NCBI GenBank assembly: GCA_016706685.1
Contig: JADJJE010000002.1
Coordinates: forward strand, 1 to 64,000
Source of the DNA: Sandaracinaceae bacterium
GTDB taxonomy: Bacteria; Myxococcota_A; Polyangia; Polyangiales; Houyiibacteriaceae
Length of the DNA: 64,000 nt
Direction of reading: 5' to 3'
The notes beneath the pieces were generated by a model that was not told the origin of the DNA, did not search any database, and saw only the letters and a list, made by a program, of their open reading frames with translations. Shown here one piece after another: positions 9,276-17,201 of the stretch (position 1 is the stretch's first letter; the number at the start of each line of letters is the position of its first letter). Position numbers and translations under genes: made by a program.

Positions 9276-9876
9276 CCACACGCACCAAGCGACGGGGGCT
9301 GGGCCCCGACATCCTGCGCCTCTTGCTCCCGCACGGGCGCCCCTTCTTGTTCGTGGACCGCGTGCTCGGCTACCAGCTTGGCGACGCGCCGGAGCTGCAC
9401 GCCTGCCGGCACATCTCGCAGAACGAGGCCCGTCTTCGAGGGCCACTTCCCCGGGTGGTCGCTGTGGCCCGTGTGTCTACACCATCGAGGGCATGGGGCA
9501 GGCCGCGCAGCTGCTCTCCATCTTGCTGGCCATCGAGCGGGCCGGCGAGCGCGCGGGCGACCCGGAGCTGGGCCTGCGCGCGCTCGAGGCCATGGACGCC
9601 GAGCGCAGCGGGCGGCCCACCACGGCCCCCGAGCCTGCGGGCATGACGCTGCTGCGCGAGCTGCGCGACCTGCGCTCCCTGGGCGTGGCCACGCGCGTGG
9701 ACGTGCGGCTCACCGAGCCCGTGCTGGCGGGCTCCATGCTGGAGTATCGGGTGGCCATCGTGCGTGAGCAGGACGGCCTGGTGACGTACAGCGTGCGCGC
9801 CGAGGTGCGCGGCGGCGTGGTGGCGCGTGGCGAGCTGGGGGCCTCCGGAAACCTGGCGCTGCCGAGGACCGAGTGA
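9272..9876 (+). CDS. 3-hydroxyacyl-ACP dehydratase-like hotdog protein, FabZ/FabA type (two frameshifts)
   Basis: The start reads ILRLLLPHGRPFLFVDRVLGYQLGD, as FabZ proteins do. The sequence then passes through two other frames near 9430 and 9470. Joined, the core reads QNEPVFEGHFPGWSLWPG-YTIEGMGQAAQ, with the catalytic His in EGHFPG and the helix residue Glu in the following segment. The remainder (VDVRLTEPVLAGSMLEYRVAIV, then VARGELG) is the second half of the hotdog fold. It would dehydrate 3-hydroxyacyl-ACP to 2-enoyl-ACP. No enoyl reductase is encoded next to it, which is compatible with an unsaturated or polyene product. That is inference. Confidence 0.8.
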
Positions 9877-11355
9877 CGCCTGCGCGCGCCTGCGCCCACA
9901 CGTCGGCGCGCGTGGAGAAGGCGTGCGCGCTGGTGGCGCTCGCGCTCACCGTCACGGCGCTCTCGGGCTGCAGGCCCATCGTGGCGTGGTTCGGGCGTGA
10001 CCCCGGGCGCGTCACGCTGGTGGAGGTGCTGGACCGCCGCGGCCGCCAGCGCGTGGTGGTCGATGGCGTGGAGGGCCCCTGGTACGACGCCGTGGGCGTG
10101 GCCTCGCTCGTGTTCACGGCGGACGGCCACGTGGCCTACCCGGCGCGCGTGGGCAGCCACTGGCACATGGTCCACGACGGGCGCGTGGGCCCCGCCCACG
10201 ACGGGGTGGGCGAAGCGGTGTTGAGCCCCGACGGGACGCACCTGATCTACGCGGCCGCCCGCGGCGAGCGCTGGACCGTGGTGGTGGACGGGCACGAGCA
10301 GGGCGAGTGGAGCGCGCTGCAGAGCGGCAGCCTGCGCCTCACGCCAGGCCCTTCTGCGGGCCCAGCTCGGCGCGCGTTGCGTTGGTCGTTCATCGGCTAC
10401 CGCGGCGAGGACGCCTTCGTGGTGGTGGATGGCAACGTGGCCGGGCCCTTCGACGCCGCGAGCCCTGCGCTGCTGGATCCGCGGCGCAGCGCCTTTGCCA
10501 CCGTGCGCCACGAGCGCGCGCGCGTGTTCATCGACGGCGCCGCGGGGGTGCCGTTCGCCCAGGTGCGCGACCTCCAGCTGGTGGAGGGCGCGTGATTCCT
10601 GGGTCACTCTTCTGCAGGCAGTGTCGTGATGGTCGAGGGCGTGGCCGGCGGCGAGCACCCCGCGCTGCGCCACCTGCGGCTCCACCGAGCGGGCGCTGGT
10701 TCGCCATCCGCTCGGGAGGCCACCGGGAGACGCGGCGGGGCGATCGTGCTGGAGAACAACGCCTCCCGTCGTGGGCGCAGTGCAGCAGGCGGCCTTCCTG
10801 AGCGACGCGCGGGTGGTCTGGATCGGCGTCACGGCCACGCACGCTCAGGTCCACGTGGAAGGCGAGGCCCAGGCGCTGCACGCCTCCATCTCGGCGCTGG
10901 TCACGCACGGCGCGCACTACGCCTACGTGGGCGAGCGCGAGGGCCAGCACCACGTCACGGTCGACGGAGTCCCCACCGCGCGGGAAGACGAGCCCATCGA
11001 CTCGCTGGTGCTGAGCGCCACCGGCGACGTGGCCTACCACACGTGGCGCGTGCTCGACCCACGGGCGCCCCCCGCCGACGTGATCGTCGCGCCCAGCGGT
11101 CCGTGGCCCGCGCCCGGCTTCGTCGAAGGCTCGCTGGTGTGCCTGAGTGACTCGCCGCACTGCGCGCACCTCGCCGTGGTGGACGAGGAGCTCCAGATCG
11201 TCATCGACGGCACGCGTCACGTTCCGTTCGACCTCGAGGAGGCGGTGGCCAGCGCGGCGCGCAGCGTGAACCGTCCCGTGCTCGGCGACGACGCCTGGCT
11301 GCGAGAGTGGTTGCTGGGTGAGCTGCGCTGGTTCCTGGGCACCGCCGGCGGCTGA
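9873..11355 (+). CDS. lipoprotein with WD40-like/TolB-type propeller repeats (several frameshifts)
   Basis: The start is a GTG overlapping the dehydratase stop (GTGA). Residues about 15-35 are a lipoprotein signal (VALALTVTALSGC). The body repeats units of the form V-DG-EGPWYD-V, with 'SPDGTHLIYAAARGERWTVVVDG', as in TolB-like propellers. The first open stretch ends at 10595. The same repeat pattern resumes in other frames (EGVAGGEHPALRHL, WFAIRSGG, AIVLENN, then VGAVQQAAFLSDARV) and runs to 11355. I therefore read it as one gene of ~494 residues broken between about 10585 and 10770. It is the last gene of the operon. Role unknown; the encoded protein is probably exported and periplasmic. Confidence 0.6.
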
Positions 11356-11370
11356 CGCGGCAGCCCCAGC

Positions 11371-11393
11371 CAGCTCGCACCCCACGCGAGCTG
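11371..11393. terminator. hairpin between convergent genes
   Basis: CAGCTCGC at 11371-11378 pairs perfectly with GCGAGCTG at 11386-11393 over a 7-base loop. It lies between the stop of the plus-strand operon and the stop of htpX on the minus strand. No T-run flanks it on either side, so a bidirectional terminator is suggested only by position and shape. Confidence 0.4.
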
Positions 11394-11453
11394 CCGGTGG
11401 TCATCTTCACGCGTGGCGCGGGCTGAGCAGCCGCCTTCCCAGCGGCTCGGACC

Positions 11454-12356
11454 TCACCCGCCCCACGTGCCGTCCCGCCGCGCGGTGGCCCCACCCAGGG
11501 CCGCGATGCGCGCCTCGAGCGGGGGGTGCGTGGCGAACAGCGCGCCCACGTTCCCGGCGATGCCCATGGCCTGCATGCTGGCCGGCAGCTCGGGCGGGGC
11601 GCTGGTCTTGAGGCGCCGCAGCGCGCTGATCATGTGCGGAGCGCCCTCCAGCTTGGCGGCGCCCGCGTCGGCCTTGAACTCACGGTAGCGGCTGAACCAG
11701 CGCACGATGATGGTGGCCAGGATGCCCAGCGCGAACTGCATGACCATCACGATCATGAAGTAGGCCGGCCCGCGCCCGTGGCGCCGCTCCCCGCGCGACA
11801 TGGCGGTGTCGATGACGTCGCCCAGCACGCGCGGAAGAAAGTAGACGAAGGTGTTGGTGACGCCCTGCACCAGCGTGAGCGTGGTCATGTCGCCGTTGGC
11901 GGCGTGCGAGATCTCGTGCGCAAGCACCGCCTCCACCTCTTCGCGCGTCATGCTGTTCAAGAGCCCGGTGCTCACGGCCACCAGCGAGCTGTTCTTGCTC
12001 ATGCCGGTGGCGAACGCGTTCATGTCCGGCGACGGGTAGATGGCCACCTCGGGCATGCCGATGCCGGCCGCCTGCGCCTGGCGCTGCACGGTGGCCAGCA
12101 GCCAGCGCTCCACCTCACTGCGCGGCTGCGTGATGACCTGCGCGCCCACGGAGCGCTTGGCGATGCTCTTGGACATGGCCAGCGAGAGGAACGCGCCGCC
12201 GAAGCCCATGACCATGGAGAGCACGAGCATGCCCGCGTAGCTGCCGAGGCCGAAGTCGGGCGGGATGACCCCCAGCACGCGCAGCACCGCCAGCAGCGCG
12301 CTCAGCATCATGAGCACGGCGAAGTTGGTGAGGACCAGCAGGGTGACTTGCTTCAT
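11454..12356 (-). CDS. htpX: HtpX membrane zinc metalloprotease
   Basis: 300 residues from the ATG at 12356. Two N-terminal membrane segments (residues about 5-25 and 38-58) are followed by the zinc site HEISH in a VLAHEISHAANGDM helix, a further pair of membrane segments, and the third zinc ligand Glu in YREFKADAGAA. HtpX is an M48 inner-membrane protease involved in quality control of membrane proteins, with the active site facing the cytoplasm. Length and domain order match the family. The start overlaps the stop of the upstream membrane-protein gene by ATGA, so the two are co-transcribed. Confidence 0.93.
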   Translation of the reverse strand: MKQVTLLVLTNFAVLMMLSALLAVLRVLGVIPPDFGLGSYAGMLVLSMVMGFGGAFLSLAMSKSIAKRSVGAQVITQPRSEVERWLLATVQRQAQAAGIGMPEVAIYPSPDMNAFATGMSKNSSLVAVSTGLLNSMTREEVEAVLAHEISHAANGDMTTLTLVQGVTNTFVYFLPRVLGDVIDTAMSRGERRHGRGPAYFMIVMVMQFALGILATIIVRWFSRYREFKADAGAAKLEGAPHMISALRRLKTSAPPELPASMQAMGIAGNVGALFATHPPLEARIAALGGATARRDGTWGG

Positions 12357-13264
12357 GGTGAGGCAATGTGTGTCGCCACTACCGCTCGCGCTAGGTCTGT
12401 GGCGGGGCCCACGGGGCGCAGGGCCAGCGCCAGCCCTCCCACGCCCGAGCGGGCCACCAACGCCGTGAGCAGCTCCCGCGCTCGCACTTCGTCTCCCTCG
12501 GCTGCCAGCGCGTGGGCCTCGATGGTGTCGCGCTGCGTGGCCAGCGCGGGGTCCGCCTGGGCCAGGTCGCTGCGCGCCGCCACCAGCTGCCTGGCGCTGC
12601 TCACCCCGCCACAGACCACCTGGCCCAGCGCGCGCGTCAGGTCTATCCACGCGTCCACCGCCGGCGTGGTGGGATACGGAGCCGCGTCCAGCGCCTCCGT
12701 GGCGTCCTCGAGCGCGCCCTCGTGCAGGAAGGTCATGGCGCGTAGCTGCGCCCGCAGCGCCGCCTCGGGGGGCAAGAGCACGTCCGCCGGGATGCGCTCC
12801 AGCTGACGGCGCGCCTGCGCTCCGAGCGCGTGCCGGGTCAGCGGGCCTGCCGCGAACAGGGTCAGCAGCGCGTGCTGGCGTGCATCACCCGCCGCCAGCC
12901 GCTCGAGCCGCGCGTCGATGCGGGCGGCCGCCACGTCGCGCCGGTCGGGCAGCCCCAGCTGGGTGGTCAGCACGTGCAGGCCCCGCAGCGCTCGGTCGCG
13001 CCGGGCGCTGGCCAGCGCCACCAGCGCCCCGAAGCACAGCGCCACGCCGCCTGCCGCGAGCGCCGTGGCGCGCACGTCCACGCTGGCCTGCGAGAGCGCG
13101 AGCCACGCGAGCCCGCCCGCCAACAGCGTCACCACGCCGGCGCTCAGGAAGGTGCGCGCCATGCGTGCCAGCGGCACGTAGCTCACCGGCACCCCCCACG
13201 CGCGTGCCTCGAACCACGGTGCGAGCGCGGCCACCAAGAGCGCGGCGCTGAAGACGGCGTTCAT
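12353..13264 (-). CDS. membrane protein with helical repeat-like C-terminal domain, unknown function
   Basis: 303 residues. The first ~90 residues contain three hydrophobic segments (MNAVFSAALLVAALAPWF at the start, then LSAGVVTLLAGGLAWLAL, then TALAAGGVALCFGALVALA). The remaining ~210 residues are Ala/Leu/Arg-rich helices that look like TPR-type repeats, but I cannot assign a family. It is translationally coupled to htpX, so a role in membrane quality control is a reasonable guess from context only. Confidence 0.6.
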   Translation of the reverse strand: MNAVFSAALLVAALAPWFEARAWGVPVSYVPLARMARTFLSAGVVTLLAGGLAWLALSQASVDVRATALAAGGVALCFGALVALASARRDRALRGLHVLTTQLGLPDRRDVAAARIDARLERLAAGDARQHALLTLFAAGPLTRHALGAQARRQLERIPADVLLPPEAALRAQLRAMTFLHEGALEDATEALDAAPYPTTPAVDAWIDLTRALGQVVCGGVSSARQLVAARSDLAQADPALATQRDTIEAHALAAEGDEVRARELLTALVARSGVGGLALALRPVGPATDLARAVVATHIASP

Positions 13265-13269
13265 CGCCC

Positions 13270-14412
13270 TCAGCTTACGCTGGGCGTGGACGAGCGTCGC
13301 GGCCCGCGTTCGACTTCGCCGCTCTCGCGCGGCAGCTCGGCCGCCTGTCGCTCGAAGTGCGCGCGGTACGCCGCGAGCGCGCGGCGACGCTCGCGCCAGC
13401 CTCCGTTCGGCACGAAGCCGAAGGTCTCACCGGTGAGCTGCTTGAGCTCCTCGGCCGCCAGCGTGCGCTCTTTCACGCGCAGGCTGCGTGCCGCCTCGAG
13501 CAGCCACTCCGCGCGAGTGCGCTTCTCGCGGCGCTTGTACCAAGACCGCCAGCGGGCCGGCTTCTGACCCAGGTCGCGCGCGGTGATGGCCTGGAGCACG
13601 CGCTCGGTGGACTGCACCACGCTCGGGTCCGCGTGCTGCAGCAGCGTGGCGATGTGCGGCACGCAGCCCGGGTCGCGCAGCACGCCGAACGTGCGCAGCA
13701 GCGCCACGATGGGTGGGTCTGCCTCGTTCAGGGAGCCATAGAGCGCCGCCATGGCGCGCTTGCGCGAGAGCAGCCCGCGGTGCGCCCTCATGGCCAGGAT
13801 GGCGATGTTGGAGACGCCGGGGTCCGCGTCGCCCACGAGCGGCGCCGCGTGCTCGGGCAGGTTCTCGGGGTCCAGCTCGGCGAACACCAGCAGCGCGAAG
13901 TAGCGGATGTCCGCGTCCGGATCGCGCAGCAGCCGCTCCACGTGCGGGACGGCCAGCGCGCCGAAGTCCACCAGCGCCGAGGCCACCCCCGACACCCCGC
14001 GCCCCTTGGGCAGGCGCGTGGCGGTCTGTTGCCGGTTGAACCACACGGAGCCCGGGAACGCGCGCACCAGCTCCACCAGGGCCGGCTCGCCGAAGCGCAG
14101 CAAGCCCTGCACGGCAGGCCCCTCGGCGCCGGGCGTGGCGACGGACAGCTCCACCACGAGACGCGTGATGCGGTCGATCTCGGTGGAGATGCGGCCCTTG
14201 GGCGCGGGCGGCCGCTCGGTGGCGCTGCCCACGGCGCTCAGCCCGGTGACGCCCACGAAGTCCTCGGTGACCGCGTTGCGACCGGACAGGCTGTCGCGGT
14301 TGCGAGGCGAGCTGCGATCCGCCGTGATGTCGACGCCCAGCTCACGCGCCGGCACGGCACGGGTCTCGACGCGCCCGATCACGGGGCGCGAGGGTCGTCG
14401 CTTCTCATCCAT
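13270..14412 (-). CDS. HEAT-repeat protein
   Basis: 380 residues from the ATG at 14412. About 90 N-terminal residues are probably disordered and contain RPSRPVIGRVETR. The middle then has regularly spaced HEAT-like helical pairs: PHVERLLRDPDADIRYFALL, APLVGDADPGVSNIAILAM, and IATLLQHADPSVVQSTERVL. The C-terminus (ARWRSWYKRREKRTRAEWLL, EELKQLTGETFGFVPNGGW) resembles the trp-rich end of HEAT proteins common in large-genome myxobacteria. It probably acts as a protein-protein scaffold in the cytoplasm; the partner is unknown. A TATAAT hexamer lies 35 bases upstream. Confidence 0.7.
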   Translation of the reverse strand: MDEKRRPSRPVIGRVETRAVPARELGVDITADRSSPRNRDSLSGRNAVTEDFVGVTGLSAVGSATERPPAPKGRISTEIDRITRLVVELSVATPGAEGPAVQGLLRFGEPALVELVRAFPGSVWFNRQQTATRLPKGRGVSGVASALVDFGALAVPHVERLLRDPDADIRYFALLVFAELDPENLPEHAAPLVGDADPGVSNIAILAMRAHRGLLSRKRAMAALYGSLNEADPPIVALLRTFGVLRDPGCVPHIATLLQHADPSVVQSTERVLQAITARDLGQKPARWRSWYKRREKRTRAEWLLEAARSLRVKERTLAAEELKQLTGETFGFVPNGGWRERRRALAAYRAHFERQAAELPRESGEVERGPRRSSTPSVS

Positions 14413-14446
14413 CAGAGTTCCCACAACATACCTCTGCCACCGGAAA

Positions 14447-14452
14447 ATTATA
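14447..14452 (-). promoter_or_regulatory. candidate -10 element for the HEAT-repeat gene
   Basis: A perfect TATAAT on the minus strand in an AT-rich patch (14441-14453) of an otherwise very GC-rich intergenic region, 35 bases before the ATG at 14412. No good -35 match is seen at 16-18 bases, so this is a partial promoter call. Confidence 0.4.
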
Positions 14453-14493
14453 AGGGGTTTGCGCACGAGCGGCCACTGCGCCATCACACCGGC

Positions 14494-15081
14494 GTGAGCG
14501 CATCGAAGGAGCTCGAGCTGGATGTGACCCTGCGTGCGGAAGACGTGCGCGCCGGGTTGCTGCGCACGGTGCTCCGCCAGACGCGTCTCGCGCGCCTCTG
14601 GCCCATCTGGCTGGGCCTCACCGCGGGCATGGCGGTGTACGCGCTGCAGACGGCCATCGCCTTCCACAACGTGCCCGTCCCGCTGCTCGTCTTCGCGCTG
14701 TCGCTGGCGGGCGTGGGGTTGGGCGGCCTGTGGCTGGTGGGCCGGCTGGGCGACCGCATGTTCGAGAGCCTGCCCAGCCCCGGCGCCAACTGGCGCTTCT
14801 CCACACGCGGCATCGCCCTGCGCAGCGGTGGCGTGAGCCAGCTGCTGGCCTGGCCCGAGCTGCGCTACGAGCTGCGCGAGGAGCGGCTGCTGCTGCACCC
14901 CACGCCCAGCACCTTTCACGTGCTGCCCTTTGCGGGCCTCAGCGTGGCGCAGCGCACCGACGTGCAGGCCTGGCTCGAGGCCAACGCCAAGCCCGTGCCG
15001 CAGCCGCGCCGCCCCTGGCTGCCGCCGCTCATCGCGCTGACGCTGGGCATCCTGACGGCCCTCTTCCTGCGCACGCGTTGA
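14494..15081 (+). CDS. YcxB-like membrane protein
   Basis: 195 residues from a GTG at 14494. Two membrane segments lie at residues about 32-52 and 58-80 (WPIWLGLTAGMAVYALQTAI and PLLVFALSLAGVGLGGLWLV). A small beta domain follows with ANWRFSTRGIALRSGGVSQLLAWPELRYEL-type strands, ending LPFAGLS. This two-TM plus F-TRGI pattern is that of YcxB-like proteins, which have no established function. A last hydrophobic segment is near the C-terminus (PLIALTLGILTALFL). The gene is divergent from the HEAT-repeat gene. Confidence 0.6.
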   Translation: MSASKELELDVTLRAEDVRAGLLRTVLRQTRLARLWPIWLGLTAGMAVYALQTAIAFHNVPVPLLVFALSLAGVGLGGLWLVGRLGDRMFESLPSPGANWRFSTRGIALRSGGVSQLLAWPELRYELREERLLLHPTPSTFHVLPFAGLSVAQRTDVQAWLEANAKPVPQPRRPWLPPLIALTLGILTALFLRTR

Positions 15082-15105
15082 ATCTCCGAACGGCGCTGCT
15101 AGAAA
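15078..15105 (+). promoter_or_regulatory. candidate leaderless promoter of serB
   Basis: TTGAAT at 15078-15083, a 16-base spacer and TAGAAA at 15100-15105. The serB ATG begins 8 bases after the -10 element, at the expected transcription start. No Shine-Dalgarno sequence precedes the ATG. Confidence 0.4.
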
Positions 15106-15112
15106 CCGGCCC

Positions 15113-16342
15113 ATGTTAGAGCTGCAGAAGGTGTTGGTCACCGTGATCGGGCCGGACACACCCGGCATCACCGCCGCCATGAGCGGGGTGCTGGCCGAGA
15201 ACCACGCGCGCCTCCTCGACATCGAGCAGGTGGTCGTGCAGGGGCAGCTCACGCTCTGCATGCTCATCGGCGTCTCCCCCGCCACCGCCGTGGGTGAGCC
15301 CGTGATCAAGGACCTGCTGTTCCGGGCCAAGTCCATGGGCCTCGACCTGCAGTTCAAGATCATCGACCAGCGCGTGGGGGCGTTGCCCGCGGCCACCACC
15401 GAGGGGCACCTGCGCTACGCCGTGACCGCCATCGGTGACAGCCTGGACGCCGAGGGGGTGCACATCCTCACGCGCGAGCTGGCCGCGCTGGGCGCCAACA
15501 TCGAGTCCATCCGCAAGCTCAGCGGGCCGCACCTCATCTCGCTCGAGGTCATCGTCTCGCTGCCCGGTGGGGATTGCCGCGCGGCGGAGCTGCGGCGCGC
15601 GCTCATGCAGGGGCTCGAGCCCACCAACATCGACGTGGGCGTGCAGCGCGAGCGCCTGACGCGGCGGGCCAAGCGCCTGATCGTCATGGACATGGACTCC
15701 ACGCTCATCCAGATCGAGGTCATCGACGAGCTGGCGCGCATGCACGGGGTGGTGGACCGCGTGGGCGACATCACGCGCCGCGCCATGGCCGGTGAGCTGG
15801 ACTTCGCCGCCAGCCTCACCGAGCGCGTGGGCCTGCTGAAGGGCCTGCCGTATGCGCGCGCCCTCGAGCTGGCCACCCGGCTCCCGCTCACGCAGGGCGC
15901 CCCCGAGCTGCTCAAGGTGCTGCAGCGCCTGGGCTACAAGACCGCCGTCATCTCGGGCGGCTTCAGCTTCGCGGCCAACGTGCTCAAGGAGCAGCTGGGC
16001 CTCGACTACGCGTTCTCGAACGAGCTCGAGGTGGTGGACGGGCTGCTCACCGGCCGCGTGGTGGGCGCCATCGTCACCCCCGAGCGCAAGGCCGAGCTGC
16101 TGCGCGAGATCGCCGAGCGCGAGGGCATCGCCCTCGACCAGACCATCGCCATCGGCGACGGCGCCAACGACCTGGGCATGCTCACGGCGGCGGGCCTGGG
16201 CATTGCCTTCCACGCGAAGCCCAAGCTGAAGGCCGCGGCCGACACGGCGGTGAGCGCCGGCGGGCTGGACCGCATGCTGTACCTGCTGGGCCTGCCGTGG
16301 CGGGATGTGGAAGAGCTGCTGGCCGAGACGCCGCAGGGGTGA
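15113..16342 (+). CDS. serB: phosphoserine phosphatase with two ACT domains
   Basis: 409 residues. Residues about 6-165 form a tandem ACT region (VLVTVIGPDTPGITAAMSGV opens the first and RYAVTAIGDSLDAEGVH the second). The HAD phosphatase follows: nucleophile motif DMDST near residue 193, the Ser/Thr motif in KTAVISGGFSF, Lys in TPERKAELL, and the Asp pair in IGDGANDLGML. It dephosphorylates O-phospho-L-serine to serine, the last step of serine synthesis, in the cytoplasm. The ACT domains suggest amino-acid control. Length matches the two-ACT SerB class. Confidence 0.95.
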   Translation: MLELQKVLVTVIGPDTPGITAAMSGVLAENHARLLDIEQVVVQGQLTLCMLIGVSPATAVGEPVIKDLLFRAKSMGLDLQFKIIDQRVGALPAATTEGHLRYAVTAIGDSLDAEGVHILTRELAALGANIESIRKLSGPHLISLEVIVSLPGGDCRAAELRRALMQGLEPTNIDVGVQRERLTRRAKRLIVMDMDSTLIQIEVIDELARMHGVVDRVGDITRRAMAGELDFAASLTERVGLLKGLPYARALELATRLPLTQGAPELLKVLQRLGYKTAVISGGFSFAANVLKEQLGLDYAFSNELEVVDGLLTGRVVGAIVTPERKAELLREIAEREGIALDQTIAIGDGANDLGMLTAAGLGIAFHAKPKLKAAADTAVSAGGLDRMLYLLGLPWRDVEELLAETPQG

Positions 16343-16436
16343 GCCGTCCGGGTGGCTCGGATGCCACCTTCGGCCAAAGGCTGGCCCCATCTGGGTCTTC
16401 TGCGGAGCGTAGCAGGTGGCTGCACGTCGGGGTGGT

Positions 16437-16464
16437 TTGGTTTGGGGTTGAATGTCGGTACACT
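16437..16464 (+). promoter_or_regulatory. candidate promoter of the RTX-repeat gene
   Basis: TTGGTT at 16437-16442, a 16-base spacer and TACACT at 16459-16464. The ATG at 16503 has GGAGG at 16493-16497. The string GTACACTGCGG is shared with the region upstream of gyrB. Confidence 0.35.
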
Positions 16465-16502
16465 GCGGCGCGACATAGCGTGGGTTCCGTACGGAGGCAG
16501 AG

Positions 16503-17201
16503 ATGAGAGCCAGCGATTTCGGGTTGTTTTGTGTGACTTTGGGCGTGTTCACCCTTGGAGGGGCGTCCGCGACCCAGGCTCAGGCATGTCCCGAACCCGA
16601 CCCAACGTGGACGCTGGCAGACTATCAGACGATCGGCTGCGCTGGCTTCATGGCCATTTTTAGTGGAACCAACTTGCCGAATAATTTCCCCGGTACCGGT
16701 GCAGACGAGTGCTTCATCGGGCTCGGCGGCAACGACATCATCACTGGCGGTGGTGGGGATGACTGCATCTACGGGGGGCCGGCAACGATACCATCAACGG
16801 CGGGCGGCGCAACGACACCGTCTGGGGTGGGCGGGGATGACAACATCTTCGGCCAACGCAACAGCGACGACCGGCAGGGGGCGACGGCGACGACACTATC
16901 TTCGGTGGTGATGGGGGACCACCATCCACGGAAACGACGGAAACGACATCATCAATGGTGAGGGCGGTGCGGACTCCCTCTTTGGTGATGGCGGGAACGA
17001 CAACCTCTACGGTGGCGCCGGCAACGACAGGCTCCGCGGTGGCGACGGCAACGACACGCTCCACGGAGAGGCGGACAATGACGACCTGTTCGGCGAAGCG
17101 GGCGCGACAACTTGTTCGGTGGTGCCGGACAGGATGATCTGGATGGTGGCGCAGAAGACGACTACTGCAACAGCGGCGCATCGTGGTCTCCATGGGGTTG
17201 C
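16503..17201 (+). CDS. exported RTX-type calcium-binding repeat protein (several frameshifts)
   Basis: The ATG at 16503 has a strong Shine-Dalgarno. Residues 1-30 look like a signal peptide (FCVTLGVFTLGGASATQAQA). From about residue 80 there are glycine/aspartate nonapeptide repeats of the hemolysin type (GGNDIITGGGGDDCIYGG, GNDTLHGEADNDDLFGEAG, GGAGNDRLRGGDG). They are visible in alternating frames, so several indels lie between about 16780 and 17110. Such repeats bind calcium and fold into a beta-roll outside the cell. The end is not resolvable: a DDYCNSGASW segment near 17160-17190 probably closes the repeat domain. It could also be the N-terminal part of the following protease, since no stop separates them in the corrected reading. 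Confidence 0.55.

Noticed and set aside
10626..11150. Separate short gene after the propeller lipoprotein at 9873
   Set aside because: Its sequence only makes sense as the continuation of the propeller repeats in other frames, so I merged it into one gene.
12500..12700. tRNA or other structured RNA genes in intergenic gaps
   Set aside because: I looked for GGTTCGAATCC-type T-arms and matched acceptor stems across the gaps and found none that fold.
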